Assembly: GCA_026214975.1 (NCBI GenBank)
Contig: CM047817.1
Span: forward strand, 54,928,246 to 54,992,245
Length of the DNA: 64,000 bases
Source: Gentiana macrophylla
Taxonomy: Eukaryota > Streptophyta > Magnoliopsida > Gentianales > Gentianaceae
Direction of reading: 5' to 3'
The position numbers were made by a program, and so were the translations under genes. A model generated the notes under the pieces. That model did not search any database. It saw only the letters and a list, made by a program, of their open reading frames with translations, and was not told the DNA's origin. Positions within the stretch are counted from its first letter, which is position 1, and every line of letters begins with the position of its first letter. Below, one piece after another: positions 1 through 12,084 of this stretch.

Positions 1-175
1 CCAACCCACCACCCCACCGTACCCTACCCACCACCCAACCCTACCCTACCCTATCCACCATTCCACTCTACCCTATCTTACCCACCACACCACCATACCT
101 TACCTTACCCACTACCCCAACCTATCCTACCCTACTCTACCCTACCCAACCCTCCACAACCCTACAAATTTATTA
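1..175. repeat. C-rich simple repeat (degenerate CCCTA/CCCAC)
   Basis: The first 175 bases are almost pure A, C and T, built from variants of ACCCT and ACCCACC. They continue beyond the left edge. The unit lacks the AAA of the usual plant telomere repeat CCCTAAA, so I read it as a low-complexity minisatellite rather than true telomeric DNA. No gene is visible. Confidence 0.75.
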
Positions 176-1900
176 TGTTCTATATAATTAGTTTTAAATA
201 GTTTAGAAGATTATTTTCTTTTGGCATATTTGAAATTGTTTTTTTAAAATGTATTTTAATGTAAGAATATTAAATATTTCACATTGAATGACATATTAAT
301 TTAATCTAAAAACATTCGCATTACACCGCAAACATTTGAATAAATATTAGTTATGTTTCAAAATGTAATATAATAAGGCATCTAATTTGTATGGATGACA
401 TTAATGTAAGAATATTTCGTATTAATCTGTAAATCTGAACATAGCTATTTTAAAAAACGTAATTTAACATAAGAATAATTGACATTAATTGTGGTGGCTA
501 ATTTATAGGGGATGTAATTAATGCAAAAATATTTCGCATTAAATTGCATTTTTGAGATTAGATATTTTTTAAAATATAATTTAATGTTACAATATTTTGC
601 ATTAATTGTTGAATTGAATTTATTATTTTTTAAATATTATAATTTAATGCAAAAATATTTCGCATTAAATTAAATATTTGAGTTTAGATATTTTTCAAAA
701 TATAATTTAATGTTATAATATTTTGCATTAATTGGTAAAATTAAATTAATCATTTTTTAAATATTATACTTTAATGAAAAACTATTTCTCATTAAGTGCT
801 ATAAATTTAAAAAAACTTGGCATTAATTGCGGTGAGAAGATTATATGGATGTATTTAATGTCTAAATATTTCGCATTAAATGACATATTTGAGTTTAGAT
901 ATTTTTCAAAATGTTATTTATTGTTAGAGTATTTTGAATTAATTGATAAAATTAAATTTACCATTTTTTAAATATTATGCTTTAATGAAAAAATATTTAA
1001 CATTAAGTGCCATAAATTAAAGAACAGTTGACATTATTTTGGGATGACTAATTTATAAGAGATGTATTTAATGTCTGAATATTTTGCATTAAATGACACA
1101 TTGAATTTATATATTTCTGAAAATCTAATTTAATGTTAAATATTTCGCATTAAGTGTCATAATGTTTTGAATATTTGACATTATATTGGGATGACTAATT
1201 TATAATTGAATTTGGATATTTTTCAAAATGTAATGTAATTTAAGAATGTTTGGTATTAATTGAGATGACTAATTTGTAGAAAATGATTATTGTGGTTTAT
1301 CAGTAATTTAAATTTTACCCTAACTGTGTATTAAGCAAAAAAGCACAATGACTATAATATAGTAGATAGAACAAAGAAACTATATAAAAAACGAAACTAA
1401 GAGAATTTCACATTTTTTTAATATTATACTTTAATAAAAAATATTTCGCATTATGTGCCATAAGTTTTAGATTATTTGGCATTAATTGTGGTGGTTAATT
1501 TATAATTTAGGTATTAATTTTTTTAATATTTCGCATTAAATAATAAATAACATATTTGAGTTTAGATATTTTTGAAAATATAATTTAATGTTATTGATCG
1601 GTAAAATTGAATTTGTCATTTTTTTAATATTATAATATAATTTAATGCAAAAATATTTTGTATTAAATGCCATATTTAAATTTAGTTATTTTTCAACATT
1701 TAATTTAATATAAGAATATTTGGCATTAATTGAGGTGGAAAATTTATAGGGATGTAGGAAATCATTATTGCAGTTTATGGGTAGCTTAAATGTTATCATG
1801 ATTGTGTATTACGCAAGGAAGACAACAATTTTAGATTAGAGAGAACAAAAAAACTTAAAAATAAAAATAAAAAAACGAAACGAAGACAACAATTTTTTTT
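176..1900. repeat. AT-rich degenerate tandem repeat
   Basis: Two modules recur. Module one is AATATTTCGCATTAA or ATTTTGCATTAATT, seen near 525, 590, 651, 717, 868, 1143, 1443 and 1527. Module two is GrCATTAATTGnGGTGrCTA, near 481, 818, 1031, 1169, 1251, 1479 and 1720. Between 524, 650 and 776 the spacing is exactly 126 bp. Elsewhere spacing is irregular, so the array is old or mixed. The only long reading frame (774-971) is an accident of the repeat. No gene is visible. Confidence 0.7.
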
Positions 1901-2212
1901 CACGCCAATTATATATATAATTCATAGATATAAAATCACTTAAATTAATTAAACAAAGATAAGAATATGTGAAAATAACGCACCTTCAACCGTGGCAAAA
2001 TATTGTTTTCTTGATTTTATTCGACACTAATATTATCAAATTTCTCGAACCCCTCACGTTCATCTGCCACTAACTGCCCAAAATACCAGAAGCCATGTAA
2101 AATTGACAATAAAAATCATTGTTATAAAAAACAGAAAATAAATTAAAATCATTGATTTATTAAATTAAAAACCGTAAATAAAAATACAAAAATGAAAATC
2201 ATCAAAATATTT

Positions 2213-2755
2213 GGTTAATTATTGATTTTAAAAAACAAAAATGAATTATATATTAATTTTTTTGATTGATTATTAATTAAATCATTGAAAACTTATAATA
2301 CATAAAACCAAAAAATGGAAAATGACAGTCAATGAAAAATACAAAAAATAAAATTAGTTAAAAATAGAAAAAAATAAATCATGAAAATCTTTGACTGAGT
2401 ACTGATTATTAAATTAAAATAGTAAAAAAAAACATAAAACCTATCAAACTAAAAACTAAAAATACATAAAACCGAAAATGAAAAATGAAAAGAAAGAATA
2501 ATTGAAAATTACAAATAATATATTAAAAATAAATATTTCAAAGAGGACATCAAATCATTTAGATTAAATTCTTGTATTGAGTAATGATTATTAAATTAAA
2601 AAGAATAAATAAAACATAAAAATCATCAAATTAAAAACTAATAATACATAAAACCAAAAATGAAAAACGAAAAGAAAAAATAACTGAAAATTACAAAAAA
2701 AAAAGATCAATTAAAAATAAATGAATCAAAGTGGACATCAAATCATTTAGATTAA
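2213..2755. repeat. Tandem repeat, about 180-bp unit, three copies
   Basis: Three consecutive AT-rich units begin near 2213, 2391 and 2575. Each carries in order a GATTATTAAATTA segment, an ACATAAAACC segment, a GAAAAATGAAAAG-like segment and, in the last two copies, GGACATCAAATCATTTAGAT. The first copy is the most diverged. The preceding 1900-2212 is AT-rich with no recognisable gene. Confidence 0.7.
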
Positions 2756-2760
2756 TTAAA

Positions 2761-2999
2761 TCATAAATAATTCAATTCAACGTAGAGAATAAAAACGATG
2801 ATCGTGGAACCAAAAATCCAAAATTAAATTGGAAGGAAATCATAAAGAATTCAATTCAGCATAGAGAAGAAAAACGATGACCGTGGAACCAAAAATCCAA
2901 AATCAAAATGTGAAGGAAATCATTAAGAGTTCAATTCAACATAGAGAATAAAAACGATGGACGTGGAACAAAAAATCCAAAATTAAAATGCGAAGGAAA
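2761..2999. repeat. Tandem repeat, 80-bp unit, three copies
   Basis: Units lie at 2761-2839, 2840-2919 and 2920-2999 (79, 80 and 80 bp). Each starts TCATwAAkA and carries ATTCAATTCA, GAGAA, AAACGATG, CGTGGAAC, AAAATCCAAAAT and ends GAAGGAAA. Copies agree at most positions, so this array is younger than the 180-bp array it directly follows. Confidence 0.9.
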
Positions 3000-3732
3000 T
3001 AATACCGCAAGTCGTGTGCAATCTCGAGTGAGATATGAAATATCCAGATATGAAGATGATTACTGTGGTAATAATTGTTGTAGGAGTTGAAATTTGTTCC
3101 AGAAAAAGATAACACACGCTTTAATGTGGCGATATTATTTGGTTAAATGGAGACACGTACCGGAAGAACCAAAAAATTGATGAAAGTCTTTTAGACCTTA
3201 CTCGTGATGAGTTACAATAGCAACAATCACCCATTCCCATGAACAGTAGTACATACCTCTGAAAATATGTTCAAAAGAAAATCAATCATGGTAAAACTAA
3301 TTATTTATATTTTATTTGGGGAATAAAATAAAAGTGTCAAGACAAACCTAATGATATTCATATTGCCGTGCATGTGCATGTGCATGTGCCATTTATATTT
3401 TATTTTATGATATTCTGTATTTAATGTGGTGATTTTTTATTATGGATGATATTTAGTATTTAATGGGGCGATTTTTTTTTATTTTTTTTAAACGGGTACA
3501 ACCGGGTTTGGAGCGGGTCAAAGCGGGTAATTGGGTTAAATTCACTCCCCTATATATTATATATAGATAGATATAGATTCAAAAAACAATAAGTCATAAA
3601 ATTTAAAGCTCCCACTAGTTTATCGGTTTCAAATACCATCTAACTAATGACACCATATTCATGATTTTCCAATTTTTCGAATATTTAGAAATTTCTTATG
3701 TAGACACTACACAACGAAAATTCACCAAAGAA
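3000..3732. other. Intergenic DNA, no gene seen
   Basis: No open frame of note. A short GTGCAT repeat lies near 3369-3388. The segment 3572-3732 (key motifs TTTATCGGTTTCAAATACC, CATGATTTTCCAATTTT and GTAGACACTAC) recurs degenerately at 6535-6690 and again from about 6720. It is therefore a dispersed or locally duplicated repeat into which the following element inserted. Confidence 0.6.
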
Positions 3733-3741
3733 TTTAAAAAA
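3733..3741. repeat. Target site duplication, left, of Mutator-like copy 1
   Basis: TTTAAAAAA, repeated exactly at 6471-6479 on the other side of the element. Confidence 0.75.
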
Positions 3742-6470
3742 GAGATAAAGAGGCAAAAGTCCTTTTTTCTGGCATAAAATGAATAAATAGGACACACATA
3801 TTTTTTTAGTTGTAAAAAGGACAAACAATTTCAGACGGACAAAATCACCCTTTGTGAGACGCGCGCGTAGCTTCAGTGGTATTGTTTGCATATATGATAT
3901 TTTACTGTAGCTGTTTATATATATATATATAATTTTTTTTTTTCAAACACTCGTAACTTTTGATTTACAACTCCGATCATCGAAATTTTTTCACCAAAAT
4001 TCATGTTTTTTTTTGCTCTTCAATTTGAGCCCAAATACGATACCCTTCCGACGTATATTTTGAAAGACGAAAAAATATTTGTATTAACAGAGCATTTTTT
4101 CTTATAAACGATCGTAATTTTTGATTTAGAACACCGATCATCAAAATTGTTTCACCAAAGTTCATATTTTTTATCTTCATTTTGAGACCGCGTTTGATAC
4201 CTTTTCGACGTAGTATTTGAAAGCCGAATTTAATCGCAAAGATTTACACTAACACGATGACGATGTCGATGTCGATGTCGAATGAGAATGATCGTGCTCA
4301 TTTAAAGCTTAATTCAAGTGACTACTTCAAAGCATACATAGCTGGCTCATATAAGGCTCATTTAAGACTTAATTCAAGTGATTAACTATTAAGCCTATGT
4401 CAAGTTTATGAGGTTTTGATTGATAAAAGGAATAGCATAGATTAACTTGATTAAGGTGTGGTGTTTATAACATGCATGTTCAGTAGTTAATCACTTGAAT
4501 TAGGCCTATCTATTGTATTAAGGCACAGTATCAACGAGATCGTGATCATCGAGATCATTATCGCAGATGATCGTATCGATGATCGATGATCAGGCTCAAA
4601 AGGACTCTCCTTTCGGTTTTTGTTTGCAAGGTCTATGTCCCCAAGTCCTTGATATGAACCGAATGTCTTCTTACGATTCAAGCACTCATATTTACTTCTT
4701 TTCGGAGCATGTTTCGATACTATTTTTTCTTTAGGATCATTTCTTTTAGGCCTTTTCTTGTTCTTGGGTTCAATCACATTAGGCCACTTGTTCTTGGCTT
4801 CATAATCACAACTCAAATAAGGCCATCTTGGAGCAAGTGAAAGCATAAGAAACACTTTCTTGTAAAGAAGAAGACACTATTTCTACATTTGTTTTCATAT
4901 TCATAATCACAATAACACAAGCTAGCCAAGAAACAAATTATGTTTCTTGACCCCAACAAGAACACAGAGGAAGCTAAATTTACTCCAAATTTTAAGCTCA
5001 AAGTGCTGCCTAAAATACTTGTTGAAAACTTGCTCGAATGCAACTTTAAAAATGCCTCAAAAGGAGACTTTGAAATCAGCTCAAAGTTGTCCCAAATATC
5101 TGCTTCAATTTTGCTCCACTTCTTCTCAACTTTAGGATGTTTCTTGATCATTGAAGTGTCCTTCTTCAAGCTGTAAGAGCTCCACCATATACCCTTCATA
5201 TCATGCTAGAATTTCCTTTGAAACACAGCCCTCAAACTGTTACATAAGCAACACAAGTAACACCATGTATTTTCCATTACATAAGGACCTAAAAATCTCG
5301 ACAATGTCTATTGATACCATCATCTTCTTCTCCAACTCATCACTGTCATAACTTCATGAATATAAACCATAGCTAAAAAAACCACATAAACCACGTAAGC
5401 TCCACCGAGCCTATAAACCGAAAACAATGACAACAAACTAAACAGTCCATCTACAGCATGATCAAAGTAAAAACACAAACTTTCAGAAAAGCAATTAAAA
5501 ACACAAGTATAGCATTTAGACATTGCCACCTTATCTTTTTCTTTTATTAAACCAAATAAATGGATATAACGATGGACCTTATTGGACGAATTTTGAATTC
5601 CAAAAAGCATAGTGTCCTTCAAAACAAGATCATCTTCTTCAAAATTCATTCCAACAAAAACTCTTGCAATTACATAACTTCATATACTTCTGAATTTCAG
5701 CAATTAAAGGTATTTTTAGTGGAATTAGTACCTTAAAACAAACTTCTAGTTTTTAGAAAAGTTAGTGTTGAAATGACCAGCCAAAATATGCATCGCTTCA
5801 GGCAATGCTCTATGGTACTGTACTTGTTGTTGGCATGTCTTTTGGTGATTGGAACCTCGAAATAGAACCAGGAAATCTCTAACAAAATTTACCCAAAAGG
5901 CCTACACCAATATTCACTAAATTATACAACAATAGGTAGCAAAAAATCTGTTAAATTCAGCTTAAAATGATCACTTTGAACAAATCCTTACAGCAAATCA
6001 AATCATTGAATGGGGCAAAAGATACAAAACCATACCAGAGTTAAAAATTAAGCTACTGCAACCTAGATCAATGAATTAAAAGATCAAAAGTGCAACAATG
6101 CCATCAAAATTCAAGCCATCTCCACCCTCATCTCCTCTCCAAAGCTCATACGCAACAAAAAAAAAAAAACATATACAAAAGTCACACATGATGCTTGCTT
6201 TCTGTTAACTAAAGAAGCTTGGTCATAGCTGAAGGGTTCGCATCATCCTTAGGGAGATTTCATTCCCGTTTCACAGCATCTGTAGGGAGACGTCGTTCCC
6301 GTTCGAAATTCGATCCTCTTTTGATTGAGTGAGATATATCCATATGGAGGCGTTAGTTGTTGAGGGTATTTCGGTCCAGTCAATTTTTTTGTCCTTATTG
6401 CAACTAAAATATTGAACTTGGATTAAAGCTTAATTAAAGAGGAAAAAGTGGACTTATACCTAATTTTTCC
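3742..6470. mobile_element. Mutator-like non-autonomous element, copy 1
   Basis: The element is 2729 bp and is flanked by a perfect 9-bp direct repeat TTTAAAAAA (3733-3741 and 6471-6479), the target duplication size of Mutator-like elements. Its left end GAGATAAAGAGGCAAAAGTCC pairs imperfectly (14 of 21) with the reverse complement of its right end, which also runs to AGTCC. The subterminal 3777-4250 and both ends match copy 2 at 42906-45572. No transposase is recognisable. Internal minus-strand frames at 4487-4855, 4813-5199 and 5320-5649 match nothing I know and may be chance or captured exons. Confidence 0.75.
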
Positions 6471-6479
6471 TTTAAAAAA
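6471..6479. repeat. Target site duplication, right, of Mutator-like copy 1
   Basis: TTTAAAAAA, identical to 3733-3741. Confidence 0.75.
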
Positions 6480-7302
6480 TTCCTAATATTGTCATGATAA
6501 AAATTTGGGATCTTAGAATTTTTTCAATAATAAAAAACATTAAATTATGAAAAGCAATCACCAACTTATCGGTTCTAAATACCGTCTAGTTGGTGTCCAA
6601 TCTTTTTCACGATTTTCCAATTTTCTCCATCATTAAAAAACTTTTACGTAGACACTGCATAAATAAAATTCAGAAAGAATTTTGTTATCCTAAAAGGTTC
6701 TGGGATTGTTGAATTTTTCGAATAAGTCAAAAAACAATAAATCAAGAAAAGCAACCACCAACTTATCGGTTTTAAACCCTGGCTGAGCTTTAACCGAGTT
6801 CACCGAATGGTGTCGGGATCGGCTAAGCCGACCCGTCCTCTTTGTTGGTTTATGTACGACTGCTGGATGAATCAAGCTAAGGTTGCCCCATTGAGCCTCA
6901 GCTCGCCGGATAGCTTGACCTTGTCGGACCCCCGACGCTAACGTCGCACTTGGACGGACAAGTCGAGTCGAGCCGAAGCCCTGTTGACCGCCCGAACCAA
7001 TTTTCGAACCTATTGCTCAGTTGGTGTCCAACTTTTCGGGATTTATGTAGACACTACATAACCTAAACCCCGTAGGATTTATTATCCCAAATTAAGTTTA
7101 TCATGTGAATTTTATATCCTGATAAAATTCCGTTCGTTTTAATTAATTTAATTAATTACCTAAATCGATCTAAATTAATTACGTTTCATACATGCTTAAT
7201 TAACAACCCGATTAATTGTCTACATGTATGCATATGCTAGGAGTGGAATTCATGAATATGATGCATGACATGGTTATATCACATAAATAATCACAAAAGA
7301 AA
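6480..7302. other. Repeat debris with a GC-richer patch, no gene seen
   Basis: 6535-6690 and the stretch from about 6720 resemble 3572-3732. They are interrupted by a patch (about 6776-7015) of clearly higher GC than its surroundings, rich in CCGA/TCGG words. A 61-codon minus-strand frame (6690-6875) has no recognisable content. I see no gene. Confidence 0.5.
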
Positions 7303-7422
7303 ATAAATGTAATATTCCGATTTTCAGGAAAGGGCAGACGTGTCTTTTTGTAAAACGAAATATTGGGTTGATTCCTTTTATTCGGAGTTAATTAATTTGG
7401 ACGTTGTATATATATATTTCGA

Positions 7423-7425
<3 letters not shown>

Positions 7426-7463
<38 letters not shown>
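7426..7463. repeat. (TA)n microsatellite
   Basis: An uninterrupted run of alternating T and A near the start of the solo LTR, with a shorter run at 7407-7416. Confidence 0.9.
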
Positions 7464-7469
<6 letters not shown>

Positions 7470-8025
7470 GGAAATCTGAATTTTTATAACTAAGGGCAAA
7501 TAAGGAAAACTAAGGTTTTATGGGAGTGGGTATTTAAGGGAAAATTAACAAAGGTTAATCTCCTAAAAACCTAATCAGAATTTTAGTTTCACGTTTCCTA
7601 CTCCATCTCTGCGCATTTGGGAAGAAAAGAGAGAGACTAGAAGAGTTCTTCAATTATCTAAGGAGGTGTTGAATTGTTTTCAGACCGGACTCAAGATTTG
7701 GAACCCTTGTGAAGAGTGCACCATTTGGCACCAATTTCGTGGGAAGTGCAGCAGGCTTTTCTGAGTCTTTTGATCAGTTTTTGGTTGCTTTTAGGTAAGA
7801 AAAACTATTCCTATGATTTCAATTCCTAGTTGTACGGATTAGATCTTTTCTTAAGAAGTTTTGGTGTTAGAAAGATGAGTTTTGCTTTGGTTAATGACTA
7901 TGGATGATATGGTGCATTTAGATGAGGTTTTTCGTGCTTCATTGTGTTAATTTTGCTGATGTTTGGTTGAGGAACGATGTGGAAATCGTGTTGGAGATTT
8001 TAGGGTTCTAGCCGAAACCCAGGTC

Positions 8026-8222
8026 GGACGGGCGTCTACTTCATGTGGACGGGCGTCTGCCTTGGCTACATTTCAGACGGGCGTCTGGGTTCTCTGGACG
8101 GGTGTCTGAGGTGTTATTTTACATTCAGGTTGTAACTGTCTTAGTGAGGACAAGCGTCTGGGAAAAGTGGACGGGCGTCCAGTAGGTTCCAGACGGGCGT
8201 CCATGTCTTTAAACGGGCGTTG
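8026..8222. repeat. Cluster of eight GACGGGCGTC-like 12-mers
   Basis: Near-palindromic words of the form (G/A)GACGGGCGTC(T/C) start at 8026, 8047, 8075, 8096, 8148, 8169, 8191 and 8211, with small variations in the fourth, fifth and eighth. Spacing is irregular (about 20-50 bp), so this is not a simple tandem array. Confidence 0.85.
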
Positions 8223-9449
8223 TTTGTTGTTCAGCCTTATAAGTATGTTTTATCATTTCTAAACCCTTAATTGTGATACGTCAACACTGTGTAAACTTGA
8301 ACAAGCCTGAATTGAGCTTCTGATTCGTTCAGTTAAAACACCGAATGTACTCTTAAAGGGAGTTGAAGTTCGGATCCTTCGGAAGAGCATGATAGGCTTG
8401 TGCTTTGATGAGTTAGCATTCATCAATGTCTCGTGAAATTGCTAGGACTTGTCCGTGTCTAAAGTGGTACAGGAAGAGAGTAGTGTGTGTGAGGAGACTA
8501 TTTGAAAACACTTAGGTGACTAGTTAATCATCCTAATAAACAACGACTTGATTAGTAAAAGATTAAACAACATGTCTCTCTTGGCCAGGCACCAAAGCTA
8601 AATCGCGATGCATGTGCTACCTCTGAAGGTGGAGGAACTCTGTAGGTCAAAAGACCCTAAGTACGGAGGGACTCTGCTGAGACGCGCATGCTATCGGAGT
8701 CTACCTTTTCTAGACTTCGTGGATATTGGTGTGATCCACTAATATGTTGCAAAAGAGTGTTCCCGAGGTGGAAGAACTCCGTGAGGTCATAATGACCCTA
8801 AGTATGGAGGACTCTGCTTTGAGGTGGACGCGCAGAAGTGCCTTTGAGTGCGGTTGTAACATAGATAAGCTAAGTAGAAACGTTTAGTCAATTCATGTTG
8901 ATGGACATGAAGTGAACCCTAGGTTGAGTCGGTCTCACATAAACAACCAATCGATTTAAATATATTTTCCTTATAAACTACAGTTGTTATCATAGCTTCT
9001 CTTTCTTATTAAGTACGTTGTACTTACCTCAAATGCATGTTTTCTATGTGTTTGGGGATGAGAAGACGAACAGGTTTTCGAGGAGGAGTTCGACGACGAC
9101 GTTTGACGGCGCTCGTTGAAGGCTTATCAATTACCGCTTTACTTTTACATTTGGATTACTTTTGATACCTTTGAGGTAGACTTTTGGTCTTTCGAGACGT
9201 GTAGTACCTTTCTTTTGGGTTTTTTCGTACTTTCTCAAATGTAATAAATTTACATTTCCGCTTTTAGATTTCCTTTTCTATTCTTAAACGTTTAGAAATT
9301 TTATACCCGAGTTTTTGCTTCCGTTGCTTTAATTTGATACGACGTAGTAGAGGCCACGTATAAAGTGAATTTACTTTTATTTTATATGTGCTTAACGCTC
9401 CATTTCCGGATAAGGACTCGGTGTCTCGAGGAGCAGGCGTAATAATAAA

Positions 9450-9956
9450 CGGTGAGATGAATGCTTGCACCCCACATCTAATCTATTATAAAAAAAAAAA
9501 AAACATGTCTTCGTTGATCTTGATCTTCAACTTGGATAATTGATAAAATTTATCTTGATGACTTTTCCTTGATCTTTCTCTTGGATACAGCAGCCGCCTT
9601 CCCCCCCACTCCCCACCCCCACCTCCCACCTCCCCTTTTTTTCCCACACGCATGAAATCAGCAATGCAACAACATGAACGCAGCAGCAGTAAAAAAAAAA
9701 AAAAAAAAATCCTATATCCAATCAATTTGGATCTAAAAGGAAAACTTCTCAGAAAATTAAATTCAACAACAAATTAAATTACATAATTTCCTATATCCCA
9801 AAAAAAAATTTGTGTTTACAATAGATCTAAAGGTAAACAAGTACCAACCCCAATCCATCTCGTCAATCCACAACATTCAATTTCATAAAAGATGTAATCA
9901 TATATGCAATTCCACTCCTAAGTTAGTTAAAAGATGTAATCGTAAAATTTTAACCT
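9450..9956 (-). mobile_element. Truncated internal leader of a copia-type element
   Basis: On the minus strand this follows the LTR at 9974-11667 and its primer site, so it is the start of that element's internal region, about 500 bp long. It holds A-runs at 9490-9503 and 9690-9708 and a C-rich patch near 9601-9638. No gag domain is recognisable. The solo LTR at 7308-9444 inserted just beyond it. Confidence 0.5.
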
Positions 9957-9973
9957 GGCTCTGCTACCACATG
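9957..9973 (-). other. Primer-binding site, tRNA-iMet type
   Basis: The minus strand reads TGTGGTAGCAGAGCC directly after the LTR end CTTCTAACA. It is one base off the usual TGGTATCAGAGC complement of initiator tRNA-Met. It fixes the LTR boundary at 9974 and shows that the internal region runs leftward. Confidence 0.75.
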
Positions 9974-11667
9974 TTAGAAGTAATAGCACCGATCGAGACA
10001 CTCGATCTTTGCACAACGGAAGCTTATGCGATTTACGATACGAGACGTAACTAATTAATCCTACGAGAAGGTTAGTAAATTTACCCATACCGGAGAGAGA
10101 TGATAAAATCGACCAAAGGAGAAGCCGTAGTCTTCCGGATTGTATCTCCCAATGACGACGGTCGGTGGGCGATCGATCCTCGCCGTAGAACCTCCTCGAA
10201 TATGCACAAGAAAAACCCTAGGTTTTTCTTCTCTAAATGACTAGAACAAGAAACTAATTTTTCTCTTCTTTATTTGATGTGTGGCGTATTTAATGATCTG
10301 TTATTGTGCTAGGAGGAACTCTCTTTATATAGGAAAATAACAAGTCAAGAGACTTATCTTTTTCACACCACAAAAACATATTCCAATAAGAAAAAGATAT
10401 TTTTGCTACAAAATAAGAGATAATTCCAAAAAATCAATCTCTTAATTTTTCCATTAATTATCCAACAAATAGACAATTACTTAATTACACATGTGACATA
10501 ATCTAGGAAAATTTCTTCTCCTAATTATCCACAAGTGAGGCGCCATTAATGTCATTTTTCAATAGAAAAAGTCTTTTCTATTCTACATATTATTTACCAA
10601 ATAAATAATATTGCTTATTCATTAAATAGACCAACTATTTAATTTATTCTCGAGGTTCCATAAAACGAGAAAACACTCGCGTGTTAGAGCCAACCAGGGA
10701 CCATGGACTATAACCGAGAGCTACAATAAATTGAATAAAATATTCATCGAATGTAATATTTCTACTCAACTTATTAATTCGGAATTACCCCACCATAAAT
10801 CCAAATCGAACTCTATTGATTATAGATACAACTTTTTCTCAAAACGTCGAGTCGAGTCGATAAGTGTCCATTGATATAATCATTTCATATAAACTAATCC
10901 TCCATAGACTATCCGTACCGAAGTAGGATTATTTCCGTAAACGTTCTTCACTACATCTTATCCTTATTTACCATTAACCCACTAGTGATCAATTAGTTCA
11001 TAACCAATACGAACTCTCGGGATTGATCAGTTTCTAGGATCAACAAATAAGAGGATTGTCTTTCTACTTCCCGCTGGAAAGAATGGATTCCATATCTGTG
11101 AGACACACTTCTCACTCTTTCCAGAATAGTGCCAACATGAAAGTGATTCGGACCGCGCCTCTTAGCGATCTTTAACGAAAACATCAAACCCTCCTGAAAC
11201 AAGTAGGAGTCTGTAATCACTTCAGGATTAAGGTTAATCCATATATAATCATCTTGTGATTTAATAAGATTTCTCAATCACGGAATTGTATGAGAAACTC
11301 AGATTAAATCGGTCCAGTCCTATATGACTCTAATCATATATAAATGCCTCATTTAGACAACCAATGTCGACGGTCCGGATAAGACAATCACACCATAAAG
11401 TGTTCTGGGCGTATTAATGGTGGTTTAATCAATAGACCCCATACTTTGATTAACTTCACCACAGACTAACATATCAAGTGTATCACCATAAACTTAATCC
11501 TCGCGTGTGACACACACTAAGTTATATGGCTACATATGATACGACTTAGGGTTTTCAGTAGTGTATTACTTACAAGCACGAAGCAAGTAATAAGATGAGA
11601 ATAAATCTGTCATTTTTTAATTCTAAAAACAATTACATAAATTGTCTTTCGGGCGCTACTTCCAACA
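9974..11667 (-). mobile_element. 5' LTR of a truncated copia-type element
   Basis: On the minus strand it starts TGTTGGAAG and ends CTTCTAACA, giving TG...CA ends with an imperfect terminal inverted repeat, over 1694 bp. It is followed by an iMet primer site and a short internal remnant. It is homologous over nearly its full length, in opposite orientation, to 12085-13801. Frames inside it (for example 10993-11277) are not genes. Confidence 0.8.
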
Positions 11668-12084
11668 ACTTTGCCGGGTAAGAATGCTCCGAGACATTTT
11701 CTCAACACCTCTATAGGACACGATTGCTAATGATGCTAATAATGCGGATTATAAAGTGAGGCCAGTTAATATCTGATCATGTGGAGGCGTAATAATACAG
11801 TAAAGCATGGTATAAACGTGCCACACCAATGATTAGCATGTTTTAGCTTTTAGACAAGGCAAGTACATATTTAAGAGATTAATCTAACCACTTAAGTTTA
11901 TTGCACATAAAAAGGCTTCTTAGGAACCACTAGACTTTAGACAAACTCTACATTACACTACTTATCACATTACACAAAATTATTAGAGTCTAATTCAATA
12001 TCCACAAGGATAAGGTATAAGGTTTCCAATGATCCCAAGTTTCTTCCCATAGACATTCGGGTCTCCACAAAGTGTTGAGCCGAA
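11668..12084. other. Spacer between two head-to-head LTRs, no gene seen
   Basis: About 417 bp between the outer ends of two oppositely oriented related LTRs. I see no coding content, primer site or clear target duplication. Confidence 0.6.

Larger units (their letters stand above)
7308..9444 (+). mobile_element. Solo LTR, gypsy-type, 2.1 kb
   Basis: It begins TGTAATATTCCG and ends near GGCGTAATA, the place where related LTRs in this window end GGCGTTACA. A 5-bp direct repeat ATAAA flanks it exactly (7303-7307 and 9445-9449). No primer site or polypurine tract adjoins, so it is best read as a solo LTR left by LTR-LTR recombination. Its last 150 bases match the reverse complement of 14715-14890. 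It contains a (TA)n tract (7426-7463) and a cluster of GACGGGCGTC words (8026-8222). No protein is encoded. Confidence 0.75.

Noticed and set aside
1..175. Telomere or subtelomere
   Set aside because: The repeat lacks the CCCTAAA unit and is too degenerate; only a simple C-rich repeat is supported.
4487..5649. Host gene with introns on the minus strand
   Set aside because: Frames lie inside a bounded transposable element, do not share recognisable domains, and no convincing splice chain was found.
9957..9973. tRNA gene fragment
   Set aside because: It is the primer-binding site beside an LTR; no cloverleaf surrounds it. The same holds for 36141, 38489, 40368 and 58236.
10993..11277. Minus-strand 94-codon gene
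   Set aside because: It lies wholly inside an LTR and is not open in the related LTR at 12085-13801.
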